Assembly (NCBI GenBank): GCA_902500745.1
Contig: CABVRS010000014.1
Coordinates: forward strand, 1 to 39,648
Length of the DNA stretch: 39,648 bases
Source of the DNA: an uncultured Nitrospira sp.
Lineage (GTDB): Bacteria; Nitrospirota; Nitrospiria; Nitrospirales; Nitrospiraceae
Reading direction: 5' to 3'
The notes beneath the pieces were generated by a model. It saw only the letters and a list, made by a program, of their open reading frames with translations. It made no database searches and was not told where the DNA came from. Below are positions 26,452 to 35,100 of the stretch, in pieces. A program made the position numbers and the translations under genes. Within the stretch, counting starts at the first letter, position 1; every line of letters begins with the position of its first letter.

Positions 26452-26900
26452 GGGTTTCCTTATCCCAAGGCCTGCCTGCTCAACACCAACGCATCGGTCT
26501 TGATACAAACGTCTTCATATATTTCCTGGAAGACCATCCACGATATGGAGCTTGGTGCGCATCCTTGTTCGATCTGGTCGAGCGGGGGCAGAATGCCGCG
26601 GTGACTTCAACGGTGACACTGCTGGAATTATTGGTTCAGCCGTATCGGGATCACAAAGAGGAATTGGCACAAAAGATCTATGCCCTGACCAGCACATATC
26701 CCAAGATCGAGTGGGTGCCGCTGACAATGAATCTAGCTGATCGGGCGGCTGAGTTGCGTGCCCGCTATCGTCTCAGCACGCCCGACGCCATACAGTTGGC
26801 GACTGCCATCGGACACAAAGCCGTGCGCTTCTATGGTAACGATCGTGGCCTCCGGCGAGTCAAAGAAGTCGAGTGTATCCTTGTGGAGGACCTCATCTAG
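26445..26900 (+). CDS. vapC: VapC-type PIN-domain ribonuclease toxin
   Basis: A 151-residue PIN-domain endoribonuclease. The acidic active-site residues are visible: Asp in GLDTNVFIYFLE, Glu in TLLELLVQP, Asp in STPDAIQLATAI and Asp in YGNDRGLRRV. VapC toxins cleave tRNA or rRNA when freed from VapB. The GTG at 26445 overlaps vapB; a later start just before the PIN domain (residue 18) is possible. The pair appears complete and functional. Confidence 0.9.
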   Translation: MVGVSLSQGLPAQHQRIGLDTNVFIYFLEDHPRYGAWCASLFDLVERGQNAAVTSTVTLLELLVQPYRDHKEELAQKIYALTSTYPKIEWVPLTMNLADRAAELRARYRLSTPDAIQLATAIGHKAVRFYGNDRGLRRVKEVECILVEDLI

Positions 26901-27037
26901 CCCTACCACATTGTTTCGATAGCCTGGAATTGGATCTGATACGATCTCCAGCCTGGTAGGCATTGCTATCGGAACATTTTGCCATCGGCTTATATTTGCG
27001 CTGCGTCAGAGGCCGGGGAAGACCGGAGTGACAGCCT

Positions 27038-28288
27038 GTGAATGATAATGTGTCGGAGAAAACGACGATCTCTGCTTCATCCACGGGTCTAATCGCGAGA
27101 TGGCAGGCCATTCCGCTCTATGCGCGCATCGTGATTGCGCTGGTGCTTGGCCTCCTGGCGGGGCTGGTGCTAGGAAGCGATGCCGCTGTCCTAGCGGTAC
27201 CAGGGAAGCTTGTGTTGCGCCTCCTCGGGGCCCTTGCACCGGCTCTGATCCTTGCGGCTATTGTGCACACGTTTATGACGACGCAGCTCGGCGGGCCACT
27301 TGCGGCGCGGTTACCAAAGCTGTTGTTGCTGAACACATTGGTCGCGATCCTGGTTGGCCTGACGGTGGCTAACGTGATTCAGCCTGGGGAGGGGGCGGGA
27401 CTGACGCCGCCACCATCGCACGATGAAACCACGAAGGCTGCGAACCCGCTCGCCCTCTTTCTTGAGAATGTCCCCAAAAGCCTGCTGGGTCCGCTGGGTG
27501 ACGATGGGAAGGTGATCGGTGTCATTTTCATTGCCGTGGCCTTTGGCATGGCGCTCCGCAAGGAACGAGAACGGCCTCTTGGAACGGTAGGACATCTCGT
27601 CGAGCTGTTTCTGGAATCGCTGATCAAGATTTTGCACTGGATCATTGCGCTCGTGCCGTTTGCCGTGTTCGGCATTGTCGCGAGCATCGTGGGAACGGAG
27701 GGCTTCGCACCGTTCAAAGCACTTGGAATCTTTGTGGCGAGCGTGTTGCTGGCACTCGCGATTCAGGCGGCCTATTACCTACTCCGTATTCGCGTTGGTT
27801 CGTGGGTGCGCCCGACAGAGCTGCTGCGTGGCGGGCGAGATGCTCTGGTGATGGCCTTTTCGACGGCCAGCTCAACGGCCACGATGCCCGTGACCTATGC
27901 GGCGCTAAAGGACCGTGTGGGCCTGCGCGAACAGTCCGCCAGCATGGGGGCGTTGGTCGGCGCCAACTTCAATAATGACGGGACCGCGTTGTACGAAGCG
28001 ATGGCTGCACTCTTCATCGCGCAGATGATCGGGATGGATCTCAACTTCCAGCAACAGTTGATGGTGGTATTGACCAGCATCATCGCCTCCGTTGGGGCTG
28101 CCGGTATCCCCGAAGCAGGCTTGGTGACCATGACCATGGTCTTTACCGCCGTTGGACTGCCTGTGGAATATATCCCCGTCCTGCTTACCGTGGATTGGTT
28201 TCTCGATCGCTGTCGCACCGCCATCAATGTGATGGGAGACATGAATGTCAGTTGTCTGCTGGACGGGAAGTACAAAGAAGAAGCGTAG
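27038..28288 (+). CDS. Dicarboxylate/amino acid:cation symporter (DAACS family)
   Basis: A 416-residue membrane transporter of the GltP/DctA group. Family motifs include the serine-rich re-entrant loop in MAFSTASSTATMPVTYAAL, NFNNDGTALYEAMAALFIAQ (the NMDGT-like motif), the second re-entrant loop IASVGAAGIPEAG, and DWFLDRCRTAINVMGD in the last helix. These symport Na+ or H+ with glutamate, aspartate or C4-dicarboxylates; the substrate cannot be fixed from sequence. The GTG at 27038 is used as start. Confidence 0.92.
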   Translation: MNDNVSEKTTISASSTGLIARWQAIPLYARIVIALVLGLLAGLVLGSDAAVLAVPGKLVLRLLGALAPALILAAIVHTFMTTQLGGPLAARLPKLLLLNTLVAILVGLTVANVIQPGEGAGLTPPPSHDETTKAANPLALFLENVPKSLLGPLGDDGKVIGVIFIAVAFGMALRKERERPLGTVGHLVELFLESLIKILHWIIALVPFAVFGIVASIVGTEGFAPFKALGIFVASVLLALAIQAAYYLLRIRVGSWVRPTELLRGGRDALVMAFSTASSTATMPVTYAALKDRVGLREQSASMGALVGANFNNDGTALYEAMAALFIAQMIGMDLNFQQQLMVVLTSIIASVGAAGIPEAGLVTMTMVFTAVGLPVEYIPVLLTVDWFLDRCRTAINVMGDMNVSCLLDGKYKEEA

Positions 28289-28317
28289 TAGCTACAAGCG
28301 AGCGGTCTGACCGTAAA

Positions 28318-29340
28318 CTACGCGGCTTTTGCGGGGCGCCAGCGAAGCCCGACGTTGAGGAGTTCTTGTAGCAGGTCCTTGTATTGGTAACCGACGTTCT
28401 TTGCGGAATCAGCGAAATCTTCGTCTTCCGCGATCTGCGGGTTGGGATTGGCCTCAAGGACGTAGAGGTGCCCGTCAGCATCCATCCGCATATCGATCCG
28501 CGCATACCCGCTGAGCCCAAGCGCCCGATAGACGCGTTTGGCCAAACTTTGAATTTCCTGCGTCTTGCCTTCCGGCAACTTCTCGGCTTCTCGTGACGTG
28601 ATGCCGTACTTCGTCTGATACTTCCGGCTCCATTTCACGCGTTCGGTCGCAATGCGCTTGGCATCGTCCGGCAGCTTGTCCATGATGAGTTCCCAGACCG
28701 GCAGCACTTGCAGTTGTCCATTCCCGATGAGGCCCACATAGAGCTCGCGTCCCTCGATGTACCGTTCAATCAGCGCCCCACTGCCCACGCTGTTGTGTAT
28801 GAAAGCCACGCGTTCACTCAGCTTCTCATCGTCTGTCACAATCGAGGCTTGGGAGATCCCGAGCGAGGCTTCTTCACTCACCGATTTCACGATCAATGGG
28901 AATGACAGTGATTTGGGCCGTTTCACGGCCCGGCCCTGAGCGACTTCCATGAACTCCGGGTAGGGAATTCTATGAAAGGCCAGCACTTTCTTCGTCAGCA
29001 CTTTGTCGCGAGCCAGCATGAGTCCGCGTGGGTTCGAGCCGGTGTAGGGCAGGTGCAAGAGTTCGAGGTAGGACACAACATGCTGATCATAAACAGCCAC
29101 GCCATCGAATTCTTCGAGGAGGTTGAAGGCGATGTCCGGTTTCCATTGATCAATCGCTGATTGGATCACGCTGAGATCGCTTTTGACCCCAAGCGGGTAC
29201 ACCTCGTGGCCGAGCTTCCTGAGAGTCGAGACCACATCGTACTCGGTCCGCCATGCGACGGTTTTCACGTCCTGGCCGGTCACGTCTTCAGGTGGCACGA
29301 GGTCTGTGTGCATGAGGACGAGCACGCGCAGTCGTCTCAT
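28318..29340 (-). CDS. ATP-grasp ligase, D-Ala-D-Ala-ligase-like
   Basis: A 340-residue cytoplasmic ATP-grasp enzyme. The N-terminal pre-ATP-grasp fold (about 1-110) contains FNLLEEFDG and LPYTGSNPRGLMLARDK, like D-alanine-D-alanine ligases. The ATP-binding part has FPLIVKSVSEEASLGIS and LIERYIEGRELYVGLIG, and the metal-binding end reads ARIDMRMDADGHLYVLEANPNP. It starts within the stop of the zincin gene (4-bp overlap), so the two are translated together. It is probably not the main Ddl; it could ligate another amino acid or peptide. Confidence 0.8.
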   Translation of the reverse strand: MRRLRVLVLMHTDLVPPEDVTGQDVKTVAWRTEYDVVSTLRKLGHEVYPLGVKSDLSVIQSAIDQWKPDIAFNLLEEFDGVAVYDQHVVSYLELLHLPYTGSNPRGLMLARDKVLTKKVLAFHRIPYPEFMEVAQGRAVKRPKSLSFPLIVKSVSEEASLGISQASIVTDDEKLSERVAFIHNSVGSGALIERYIEGRELYVGLIGNGQLQVLPVWELIMDKLPDDAKRIATERVKWSRKYQTKYGITSREAEKLPEGKTQEIQSLAKRVYRALGLSGYARIDMRMDADGHLYVLEANPNPQIAEDEDFADSAKNVGYQYKDLLQELLNVGLRWRPAKAA

Positions 29341-30398
29341 AAGGCCACCCGATGCCGACCACTTCGCAAAAAGTTCATGGTGTGGACGGTCAGGAGAATG
29401 GTGAAGTCCAGCTTAGCCTGTTCTTCTGCGACAGGTACCCGAAGATCCAGTTCTCGGCACCGCGTAATCATGTCTTCCAACACCTGGTCGATGGTGTACT
29501 GGTACTCGCCGGTCCAACTTGCGACCTTTCGACGCACTTCCCGGCGAAAGCGATTGAGGAAACTAGCGGCGCTCGGCTTGGTCGAGTGGCTGGGCATGGC
29601 GGAAAAGAGTCGTTTCAAATCCGGGTCATACTGCAATTGCCGGTCGATACCATAGTGTCTCCGCTTGCGTTCATAATGTTCGCGCAGGGTTTTCTTCAAG
29701 CTTGAGAGAGAATCGACTTCGTCGGATGTCGTGACGGGGGGCGGCACCCCTTGAAGATCCTTCATCACACCATCGACATACTTGAGCTTCTTCAGGACGG
29801 GCCAGCCTCGATACCGCTCTTCCCACAACGAATCTGGAGTCAACCAAACGGCAAAGGTTTCGGCGAAGTCCTCGTCCGGATGGCTCTGCGCGTACCACAG
29901 GTCCAGGTGCCGGACGAAACTTCTGCTGTAGGGACGTGGGGAGTAATACATCGGGTATCGTTGAGACGACTTCCCGAAAATCTCCTGACGTGTCTTGCGG
30001 CGGCGGAGCTTGTATGCGTTCTCGATGGCATGACCGGCTTCGTGACGAAGAATGCGCAAACACCACTCCCTTGTCCCGCCTTCGACTTCTAGCATTTGGG
30101 TGAGTTCGAGTTTTGCCAGCCGGGGATGGGCGAGATAGAAGGGGACGGCAATGCCGGGCACTCCATCGGGCGTGAACCATTCGTTGGAGAGCCAAAAGTG
30201 GGGACGAAACACTAATCCCCGTTTTTCCAGTTCATGGGTCAACTCAGCGATGGGTTGTTCGAGAAACCCTCCCGTGAGCCCCACATGAAGATCACACATG
30301 GGGAGATCTAATAATGCTTCATCGGGCCAGGCGGCCCATTCGGGCTCGTTCTGGGTAATGACCGGAGTCTTGAGAACGTCAACAACCGTGCGTTCCAT
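29337..30398 (-). CDS. Putative zinc-binding metallopeptidase
   Basis: A 353-residue soluble protein without a clear signal peptide. The zincin motif HEAGH (residues 119-123, in CLRILRHEAGHAIENAY) gives two histidine ligands and the catalytic glutamate. Further on, HPDEDFAETFAVWLTP contains a plausible third, acidic ligand (the DFAETFA pattern common in such peptidases). The family is known only as putative zinc-binding peptidase. Its coupling with the ATP-grasp ligase suggests a joint role in making or trimming a peptide or modified amino acid; that is inference. Confidence 0.75.
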   Translation of the reverse strand: MERTVVDVLKTPVITQNEPEWAAWPDEALLDLPMCDLHVGLTGGFLEQPIAELTHELEKRGLVFRPHFWLSNEWFTPDGVPGIAVPFYLAHPRLAKLELTQMLEVEGGTREWCLRILRHEAGHAIENAYKLRRRKTRQEIFGKSSQRYPMYYSPRPYSRSFVRHLDLWYAQSHPDEDFAETFAVWLTPDSLWEERYRGWPVLKKLKYVDGVMKDLQGVPPPVTTSDEVDSLSSLKKTLREHYERKRRHYGIDRQLQYDPDLKRLFSAMPSHSTKPSAASFLNRFRREVRRKVASWTGEYQYTIDQVLEDMITRCRELDLRVPVAEEQAKLDFTILLTVHTMNFLRSGRHRVAL

Positions 30399-30554
30399 AG
30401 ATCAGCACGTCCTCCAATCCTCGAAGATCGGCTGTGTATAGAAACTATAGCAGGTGTAAGGCCCCCGTTCGAGACACGGTTCCAAGAGAAAGTGAGGAGG
30501 ATGGAGAGGGTAAAACGTCTACGAACCATTCCAGCGTGGCTGCCGGAAAGATTT

Positions 30555-31058
30555 TTATGATGCTTTGGTTCTGGAAAAGTGAGGGAGCCGCGTCACCAGC
30601 TCTGGTACGGCCTCCCAAATATGGTCGATGACAGACTCGACATATGCCCGAGCCTCATCGATATCCCGTTCCCAGTCGGGGATGGCTTCATGCAGGTCGA
30701 GGATCGGGGTTTCTTGGCCGAACGACACTTCATTGAAGAGCGGAACCTTCAAACCGAACCGTTTTTGGATGAACTCACGATGCCCCAAGCCCATCGCGAT
30801 AATGAGGTCGTTCCTCTTAAGCAGGTCCTTGGTCAAGAGGCGGGGGATATGTGCGGATGGGTCGATTCCCTTTCTGATCAATCGGTTAGAAATGACGGGG
30901 TGGATGGTTTTCGGCTTGGCTTCGATGCCCGCCGATTCAACGCGGTAAGGAGATTGGGGCCCGAGATGGGCGCGTAACGCATACTCAGCGGCCATACTCC
31001 GGAAGACATTGCCGGTACACACAAAGAGAATCGATTGCACCACGGGTCGATCGGTCAC
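30555..31058 (-). CDS. Low-molecular-weight phosphotyrosine phosphatase-like protein
   Basis: A 167-residue protein with the phosphatase signature near the N-terminus, [10 protein letters not shown] (Cys14 to Arg20, CX5R), followed by VESAGIEA. The general-acid aspartate is probably in [10 protein letters not shown] (about 124-133). Compared with the usual CxGNxCRSP, positions are VFRSM, so a second cysteine and the proline are missing. It may dephosphorylate a protein or belong to an arsenate-reductase-like branch. It is divergent from ttcA, with start codons about 55 bp apart. Confidence 0.8.
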   Translation of the reverse strand: MTDRPVVQSILFVCTGNVFRSMAAEYALRAHLGPQSPYRVESAGIEAKPKTIHPVISNRLIRKGIDPSAHIPRLLTKDLLKRNDLIIAMGLGHREFIQKRFGLKVPLFNEVSFGQETPILDLHEAIPDWERDIDEARAYVESVIDHIWEAVPELVTRLPHFSRTKAS

Positions 31059-31113
31059 GCTTCTCCAAACTAGCTTGTCGACAGGATTATGCCGAAGCGG
31101 CTACAATCCCGAC

Positions 31114-31998
31114 ATGATTGTCTCTATCAGCCCAGCTCCTCCGCTTAAATTAGACGAAGACACAGAGAAGATGCAAACCCGTCTTTGCCGGCTTGTGGGG
31201 CAGGCCATTGCCGACTATCGCCTCATTGAAGACCAAGACAAGGTGATGGTCTGTTTGTCCGGCGGTAAGGACAGCTATGGGTTACTGGATATTCTCCTTA
31301 TTTTGCAACGCCGGGCTCCGATTCGGTTCGACCTTGTGGCCGTCAATCTCGACCAGCGACAACCAGGATTTCCGGAACAGGTGCTTCCTCAGTACCTGAC
31401 AAGCCGTGGCATTCCTTTCCATATCGAAGCACGCGATACGTATTCAATCGTGAAGCGGTTGATCCCCGAGGGACAGACGACGTGCTCGTTGTGCTCACGG
31501 TTGCGGCGGGGGCATCTTTATCGAATTGCCACGGAGCTTGGCGCGACGAAGATTGCGTTAGGACATCACCGCGATGACATCAGCGAAACGTTATTCCTCA
31601 ATCTTTTTTATACAGGCAAGCTGAAGGCCATTCCTCCGAAGTTGCGTTCAAAGGATGGACGACACATCGTCATCCGACCGCTGGCGTTTGTCAAAGAGAC
31701 CGATCTGGCTCGGTATGCGGAGTTGCGGGCCTTTCCGATCATCCCCTGTGATTTGTGCGGATCACAGGAGGATTTGAAGCGAAAGAAGGTGAAGGCCATG
31801 CTCCAGGCATGGGAGCGAGACTCGCCGGGTTGTTCCGATAGCATCGCGGCCGCTCTGGCCAACGTTGCTCCGTCCCTCTTGATGGATTCTCGACTCTTCA
31901 ACTTCGCATCACTTGCGCCAGCCGGAGCCGATCAATCTGACGGCGATCTCTGGTTAGACCAAGACCCCCCCGCTCATACCTCTCTATCCATGCCATAA
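31114..31998 (+). CDS. ttcA: tRNA-cytidine(32) 2-sulfurtransferase
   Basis: Thiolates C32 of certain tRNAs using ATP and an iron-sulfur cluster. The 294-residue product has the PP-loop SGGKDS (49-54), the TtcA cysteine pair CSLC (Cys124, Cys127), the ALGHHRDD motif, and a further CDLC (Cys212, Cys215) matching the third cluster cysteine. The ATG at 31114 is chosen; a longer frame to 31009 would overlap the divergent phosphatase gene. Confidence 0.94.
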   Translation: MIVSISPAPPLKLDEDTEKMQTRLCRLVGQAIADYRLIEDQDKVMVCLSGGKDSYGLLDILLILQRRAPIRFDLVAVNLDQRQPGFPEQVLPQYLTSRGIPFHIEARDTYSIVKRLIPEGQTTCSLCSRLRRGHLYRIATELGATKIALGHHRDDISETLFLNLFYTGKLKAIPPKLRSKDGRHIVIRPLAFVKETDLARYAELRAFPIIPCDLCGSQEDLKRKKVKAMLQAWERDSPGCSDSIAAALANVAPSLLMDSRLFNFASLAPAGADQSDGDLWLDQDPPAHTSLSMP

Positions 31999-32141
31999 AT
32001 TGGCATTTCCACACCAGAGCGGGCCTTGTAGGCTTGGAAGGGGTGCCGGAATCATGAAGACTTCTTCATGAACTTCTAATCCATCCTTCATCTTTGGGGG
32101 GTATGCTCTTATGTAGGTGGGGTGAAAGGGGGTGAGAATCG

Positions 32142-32804
32142 ATGACGACGATATTTCTGGCCATCCTCGCGGTGAGTATTGCAAGTGGAACGATATACGC
32201 GTCCGTATCAATGAGTCGTATGGTGAGAGTCCAGAACAGAATCCCGTACCATCGAATCATCGGTCTTGTTGCCCTTCTGGCGGTTCTCCTGCCTGGGTTG
32301 GCTTATGCGCATGGCAATGTGACGATCGAGGAGGATGGGTGCGTTCGACGAGTCGGAGGTGGTCTCGTCCATTTCAACGCATATCAACCACAAAATGAGG
32401 CCAAAGCTCAGTACTGTACGGAAATTCCCGGTGAGGGCGAAACGTTTCTCGTTGTGGATCTGGTGGACTCCGGATTACGGAACACAGCAGTCGGGGTGCG
32501 AGTGGTTCGAGGGCTCACTGAAACTGCGGAAGATCAGACGGTCGCGTATTGGCCACCGGCAATCCACCCGGACGGTGTGGTCAGAGGTGAAACCACGTTG
32601 GCGAAAGGGCTCTATACGCTGATCATTACCCCGGAAGGACTCAGCCCATCATCCTACATACTGCGGGTTCAGCAAGTTGACTATACGCAGATTGCGCGAA
32701 AATCGATTGGGCCGTTGGCCATCCTGCTCCTTCTCGCATTGATCGGATATGAACTTTCAAAATCCAAGCGAGGGAGGAATTGGCGTATCTTTGGGCAGGC
32801 GTAA
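32142..32804 (+). CDS. Membrane-anchored periplasmic protein upstream of amoC, unknown function
   Basis: A 220-residue protein ending 42 bp before amoC and probably co-transcribed with it. There is a hydrophobic segment at residues 1-20, a signal-peptide-like segment (about 36-56) ending LAYA, a globular domain of about 130 residues, and a C-terminal transmembrane helix (about 188-203) followed by a basic tail. Cleavage after LAYA would leave a mature N-terminal His57 (HGNVTIEED); Cys67 and Cys92 could form a disulfide, and His77 and His142 lie in the domain. Such an arrangement could bind copper, but this is inference. A strong GGGGGTGAG site supports the ATG at 32142; an ATG at 32211 would give a conventional signal peptide but has no ribosome site. 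I do not recognise the family with certainty. Confidence 0.7.
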   Translation: MTTIFLAILAVSIASGTIYASVSMSRMVRVQNRIPYHRIIGLVALLAVLLPGLAYAHGNVTIEEDGCVRRVGGGLVHFNAYQPQNEAKAQYCTEIPGEGETFLVVDLVDSGLRNTAVGVRVVRGLTETAEDQTVAYWPPAIHPDGVVRGETTLAKGLYTLIITPEGLSPSSYILRVQQVDYTQIARKSIGPLAILLLLALIGYELSKSKRGRNWRIFGQA

Positions 32805-32846
32805 GGGCCGGTGATGGGGAGTTTTTTAATCAAGGAGGGCTACACC

Positions 32847-33656
32847 ATGGCAAGTGATCGTGGGTACGATATTTCGCAGTGGTATGACTCGAAGCCGGTG
32901 AAGATCGGCTGGTTGGCCATGCTGGGCATCGGTGTATTTTGGGTCCTGTATCAACGGGCGTTTGGGTACTCCCACGGGTTGGATTCGATGACCCCGGAGT
33001 TTGAGTCGGTCTGGATGGGGCTGTGGCGGTTTAACATCCTAGCCAATGCCGCGTTCTTTGCCGTGACCATCGGGTGGATCTGGGTGACGCGGGATCGGAA
33101 CCTAGCGAACCTGGACCCGAAACTCGAACTGAAGCGGTACTTTTACTGGATGAGCTGGTTGGTGTGCTACATCTGGGGCGTGTACTACGCGGGGAGCTAC
33201 ACCCTGGAGCAGGATGCCGCGTGGCATCAGGTCATCATCCGGGACACGAGCTTCACCGCGAGCCACATTGTGGCGTTCTACGGGACGTTCCCGTTGTACA
33301 TCACCTGCGGCGTGGCGAGCTACCTGTATGCCCAGACCCGGTTACCGCTGTATAGCCAAGCGACGTCGTTTGCGTTGGTGGCGGCGGTGGTGGGCCCGAT
33401 GTTCATTCTGCCGAACGTGGGGCTGAATGAGTGGGGCCATGCGTTCTGGTTCGTCGATGAGCTGTTCTCGGCCCCGTTGCACTGGGGCTTTGTGACGTTG
33501 GGGTGGTGCGGGTTGTTCGGGGCGGCGGGGGGTGTGGCGGCGCAGATCGTGAGCCGCATGTCGAACCTCGCGGACGTGATCTGGAACAATGCGCCGAAGA
33601 GCATCCTGGATCCGTTCCCCAGCCAGGTCGGCCCAGGGTCCAAGAGCGTCTACTAA
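32847..33656 (+). CDS. amoC: Ammonia monooxygenase subunit C
   Basis: A membrane subunit of the copper enzyme that oxidises ammonia to hydroxylamine. The 269-residue product has about six membrane helices. The copper-ligand set known from particulate methane monooxygenase subunit C (Asp, His, His) is present as Asp123 and His127 in QDAAWHQ and His140 in TASHIV. Other AmoC hallmarks are the loop [16 protein letters not shown] and the C-terminal [20 protein letters not shown]. The ATG at 32847 has AAGGAGG about 8 bp upstream; an earlier GTG at 32811 has none. No amoA or amoB follows, so this is a stand-alone copy, as known for comammox Nitrospira and other nitrifiers. Confidence 0.96.
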   Translation: MASDRGYDISQWYDSKPVKIGWLAMLGIGVFWVLYQRAFGYSHGLDSMTPEFESVWMGLWRFNILANAAFFAVTIGWIWVTRDRNLANLDPKLELKRYFYWMSWLVCYIWGVYYAGSYTLEQDAAWHQVIIRDTSFTASHIVAFYGTFPLYITCGVASYLYAQTRLPLYSQATSFALVAAVVGPMFILPNVGLNEWGHAFWFVDELFSAPLHWGFVTLGWCGLFGAAGGVAAQIVSRMSNLADVIWNNAPKSILDPFPSQVGPGSKSVY

Positions 33657-33719
33657 GTCGGAGTTACTGGTCGTGTGAGGAGTCGGCCCGGAACTACGAT
33701 AAGTGGTTCCGGGCCGAGC
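33379..33719 (+). repeat. 341-bp direct repeat, left copy (amoC 3' end plus hairpin)
   Basis: Identical to 38576-38916 except for two synonymous third-position changes (33527 G against 38724 C; 33533 T against 38730 G). It covers the last 278 bp of amoC, including the stop codon, and 63 bp downstream with the hairpin, ending 3 bp after it. Everything between the two copies (about 4.86 kb) is bracketed by them. Confidence 0.97.
33683..33717 (+). terminator. Strong hairpin after amoC
   Basis: TCGGCCCGGAAC (33683-33694) pairs perfectly with GTTCCGGGCCGA (33706-33717) across an 11-nt loop. It begins 27 bp after the amoC stop. No T-run follows, so it may act as an RNA-stabilising or processing structure rather than a classical intrinsic terminator. 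It is repeated exactly after the amoC fragment at 38880-38914. Confidence 0.7.
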
Positions 33720-33811
33720 TGCTTCCGGTTGGTCGTGAAAATACTTAGTGTGGGGGGGGTATACAAAGAGCTATCTTAAGCGAGAAAGAGTGAACGATCA
33801 TTGGCTCTTTA

Positions 33812-35100
33812 GCAGTCTGCTGAAAAACCCCTCGCAAAGTGGTGCGGAATATGATTCGCTGTTTTCAGGAAGCACGGAGGGTCATTCATGCGAGGAACAT
33901 TTGACGATCCCGGACAATTATTTTCGTATATTTCGCTGGAGCAACGGGTCGCAGCACGTCATCCGCTCCGGACCATCCGCGAGCTGGTGCGGGAGGTGTT
34001 TCGCGATCTCGACCGCGATTTTCGCACACTGTATTCAACGACCGGGCGTCCGTCGATTCCGCCGGAACAGTTGCTGAGCGCGCTCCTGCTGCACGTGTTG
34101 TATGGCGTACGGAGTGAACGGCAACTGATGGAGCAGCTGGACTATAATCTTCTGTACCGCTGGTTCGTCGGGCTTTCGCCGGACGACGCGGTGTGGGACG
34201 CCACGACATTTACGAAGAATCGCGAGCGATTGCAGCACGGCGATGTGTTCAATCGCTTCATGGAGAGGCTGTTGCGGCACAAAGACGTCATCCCACTGTT
34301 ATCGGACGAGCATTTCTCCGTCGACGGCACGCTGATCGAGGCGTGGGCCGGCCACAAAAGCTTCAAGCCGAAGGACGCGAAAGCCGGCGACGGGGAGAAC
34401 TTCCATGGCACGACGCGCAAGAACGACACGCATGAAAGCACGACTGATCCCGACAGCCGCCTCTATCGCAAGAGTGAGGGGAAGGAGAGCAAACTTGGCT
34501 ACATGGGACACGCCACGATGGAAAACAGGAATGGCCTGGCCATCGCGGGACTTGTCACGCAGGCCAGCGGCATGGCGGAACGCGCGGCTGCGGAGAAGAT
34601 GCTGCTGCGGAAGAGAGCCTCGCGACATACACGTATCACGGTTGGCGCGGACAAGGCCTACGATGTTGCAGAACACGTGGCGCGCCTGCGGGCGAAGAAC
34701 GTCACCCCGCACATCGCTGTCAACGATTATGTCACGAAGACCGGAATGGTGCGCAAGACATCCATCGACGGCCGAACCACCCGGCACAAGGGCTACCGCA
34801 TCTCGCAGGGCAAACGCAACATGATCGAGTGTATGTTTGGATGGGGCAAGCAGCACGGCACCATGCGCAAGACGAAACACCGTGGGCTAGCCAGGGTCGC
34901 GGCCAACTTTCTGCTCAATCTGATCGGCTACAACCTCATCCGTATCCCGAAACTTCTCGCGCAGAGGGGATAGTGGCGGCCGACAACACACAACCACCCC
35001 GATCCGGCATAGCGAATTCACTCACCCTCGAAAAAATAACGCCTAGCGATCTCAGGAAACGGAAGCATCCTCCAGAAAAGAGAGTTTTTCAGCAGACTGC
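33812..35100 (+). mobile_element. IS5-family insertion sequence, apparently complete
   Basis: A 1289-bp element bounded by perfect 17-bp inverted repeats, GCAGTCTGCTGAAAAAC (33812-33828) and its complement (35084-35100). A TA target duplication flanks it (33810-33811 and 35101-35102). It holds one intact transposase gene. It lies between the amoC hairpin and the leftward DUF1989 operon, and its right end forms part of the stop codon of the DUF1989 gene. Both ends and the catalytic residues being intact suggests a recent insertion. Confidence 0.93.
33888..34973 (+). CDS. IS5-family DDE transposase
   Basis: A 361-residue transposase. The N-terminal DUF772-like helical region (about 50-130) carries RPSIPPEQLLSALLLHVLYG and WFVGLSPDDAVWDATTFTKNRERL. 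The RNase-H-like catalytic part has Asp146 in FSVDGTLIEAW, Asp255 in VGADKAYDV and Glu314 in NMIECMFGWGKQHG, the expected DDE triad, and ends with ANFLLNLIGYNLIRI. It is full-length for the family and uninterrupted. The remaining 127 bp to the right end are non-coding. Confidence 0.95.
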   Translation: MRGTFDDPGQLFSYISLEQRVAARHPLRTIRELVREVFRDLDRDFRTLYSTTGRPSIPPEQLLSALLLHVLYGVRSERQLMEQLDYNLLYRWFVGLSPDDAVWDATTFTKNRERLQHGDVFNRFMERLLRHKDVIPLLSDEHFSVDGTLIEAWAGHKSFKPKDAKAGDGENFHGTTRKNDTHESTTDPDSRLYRKSEGKESKLGYMGHATMENRNGLAIAGLVTQASGMAERAAAEKMLLRKRASRHTRITVGADKAYDVAEHVARLRAKNVTPHIAVNDYVTKTGMVRKTSIDGRTTRHKGYRISQGKRNMIECMFGWGKQHGTMRKTKHRGLARVAANFLLNLIGYNLIRIPKLLAQRG

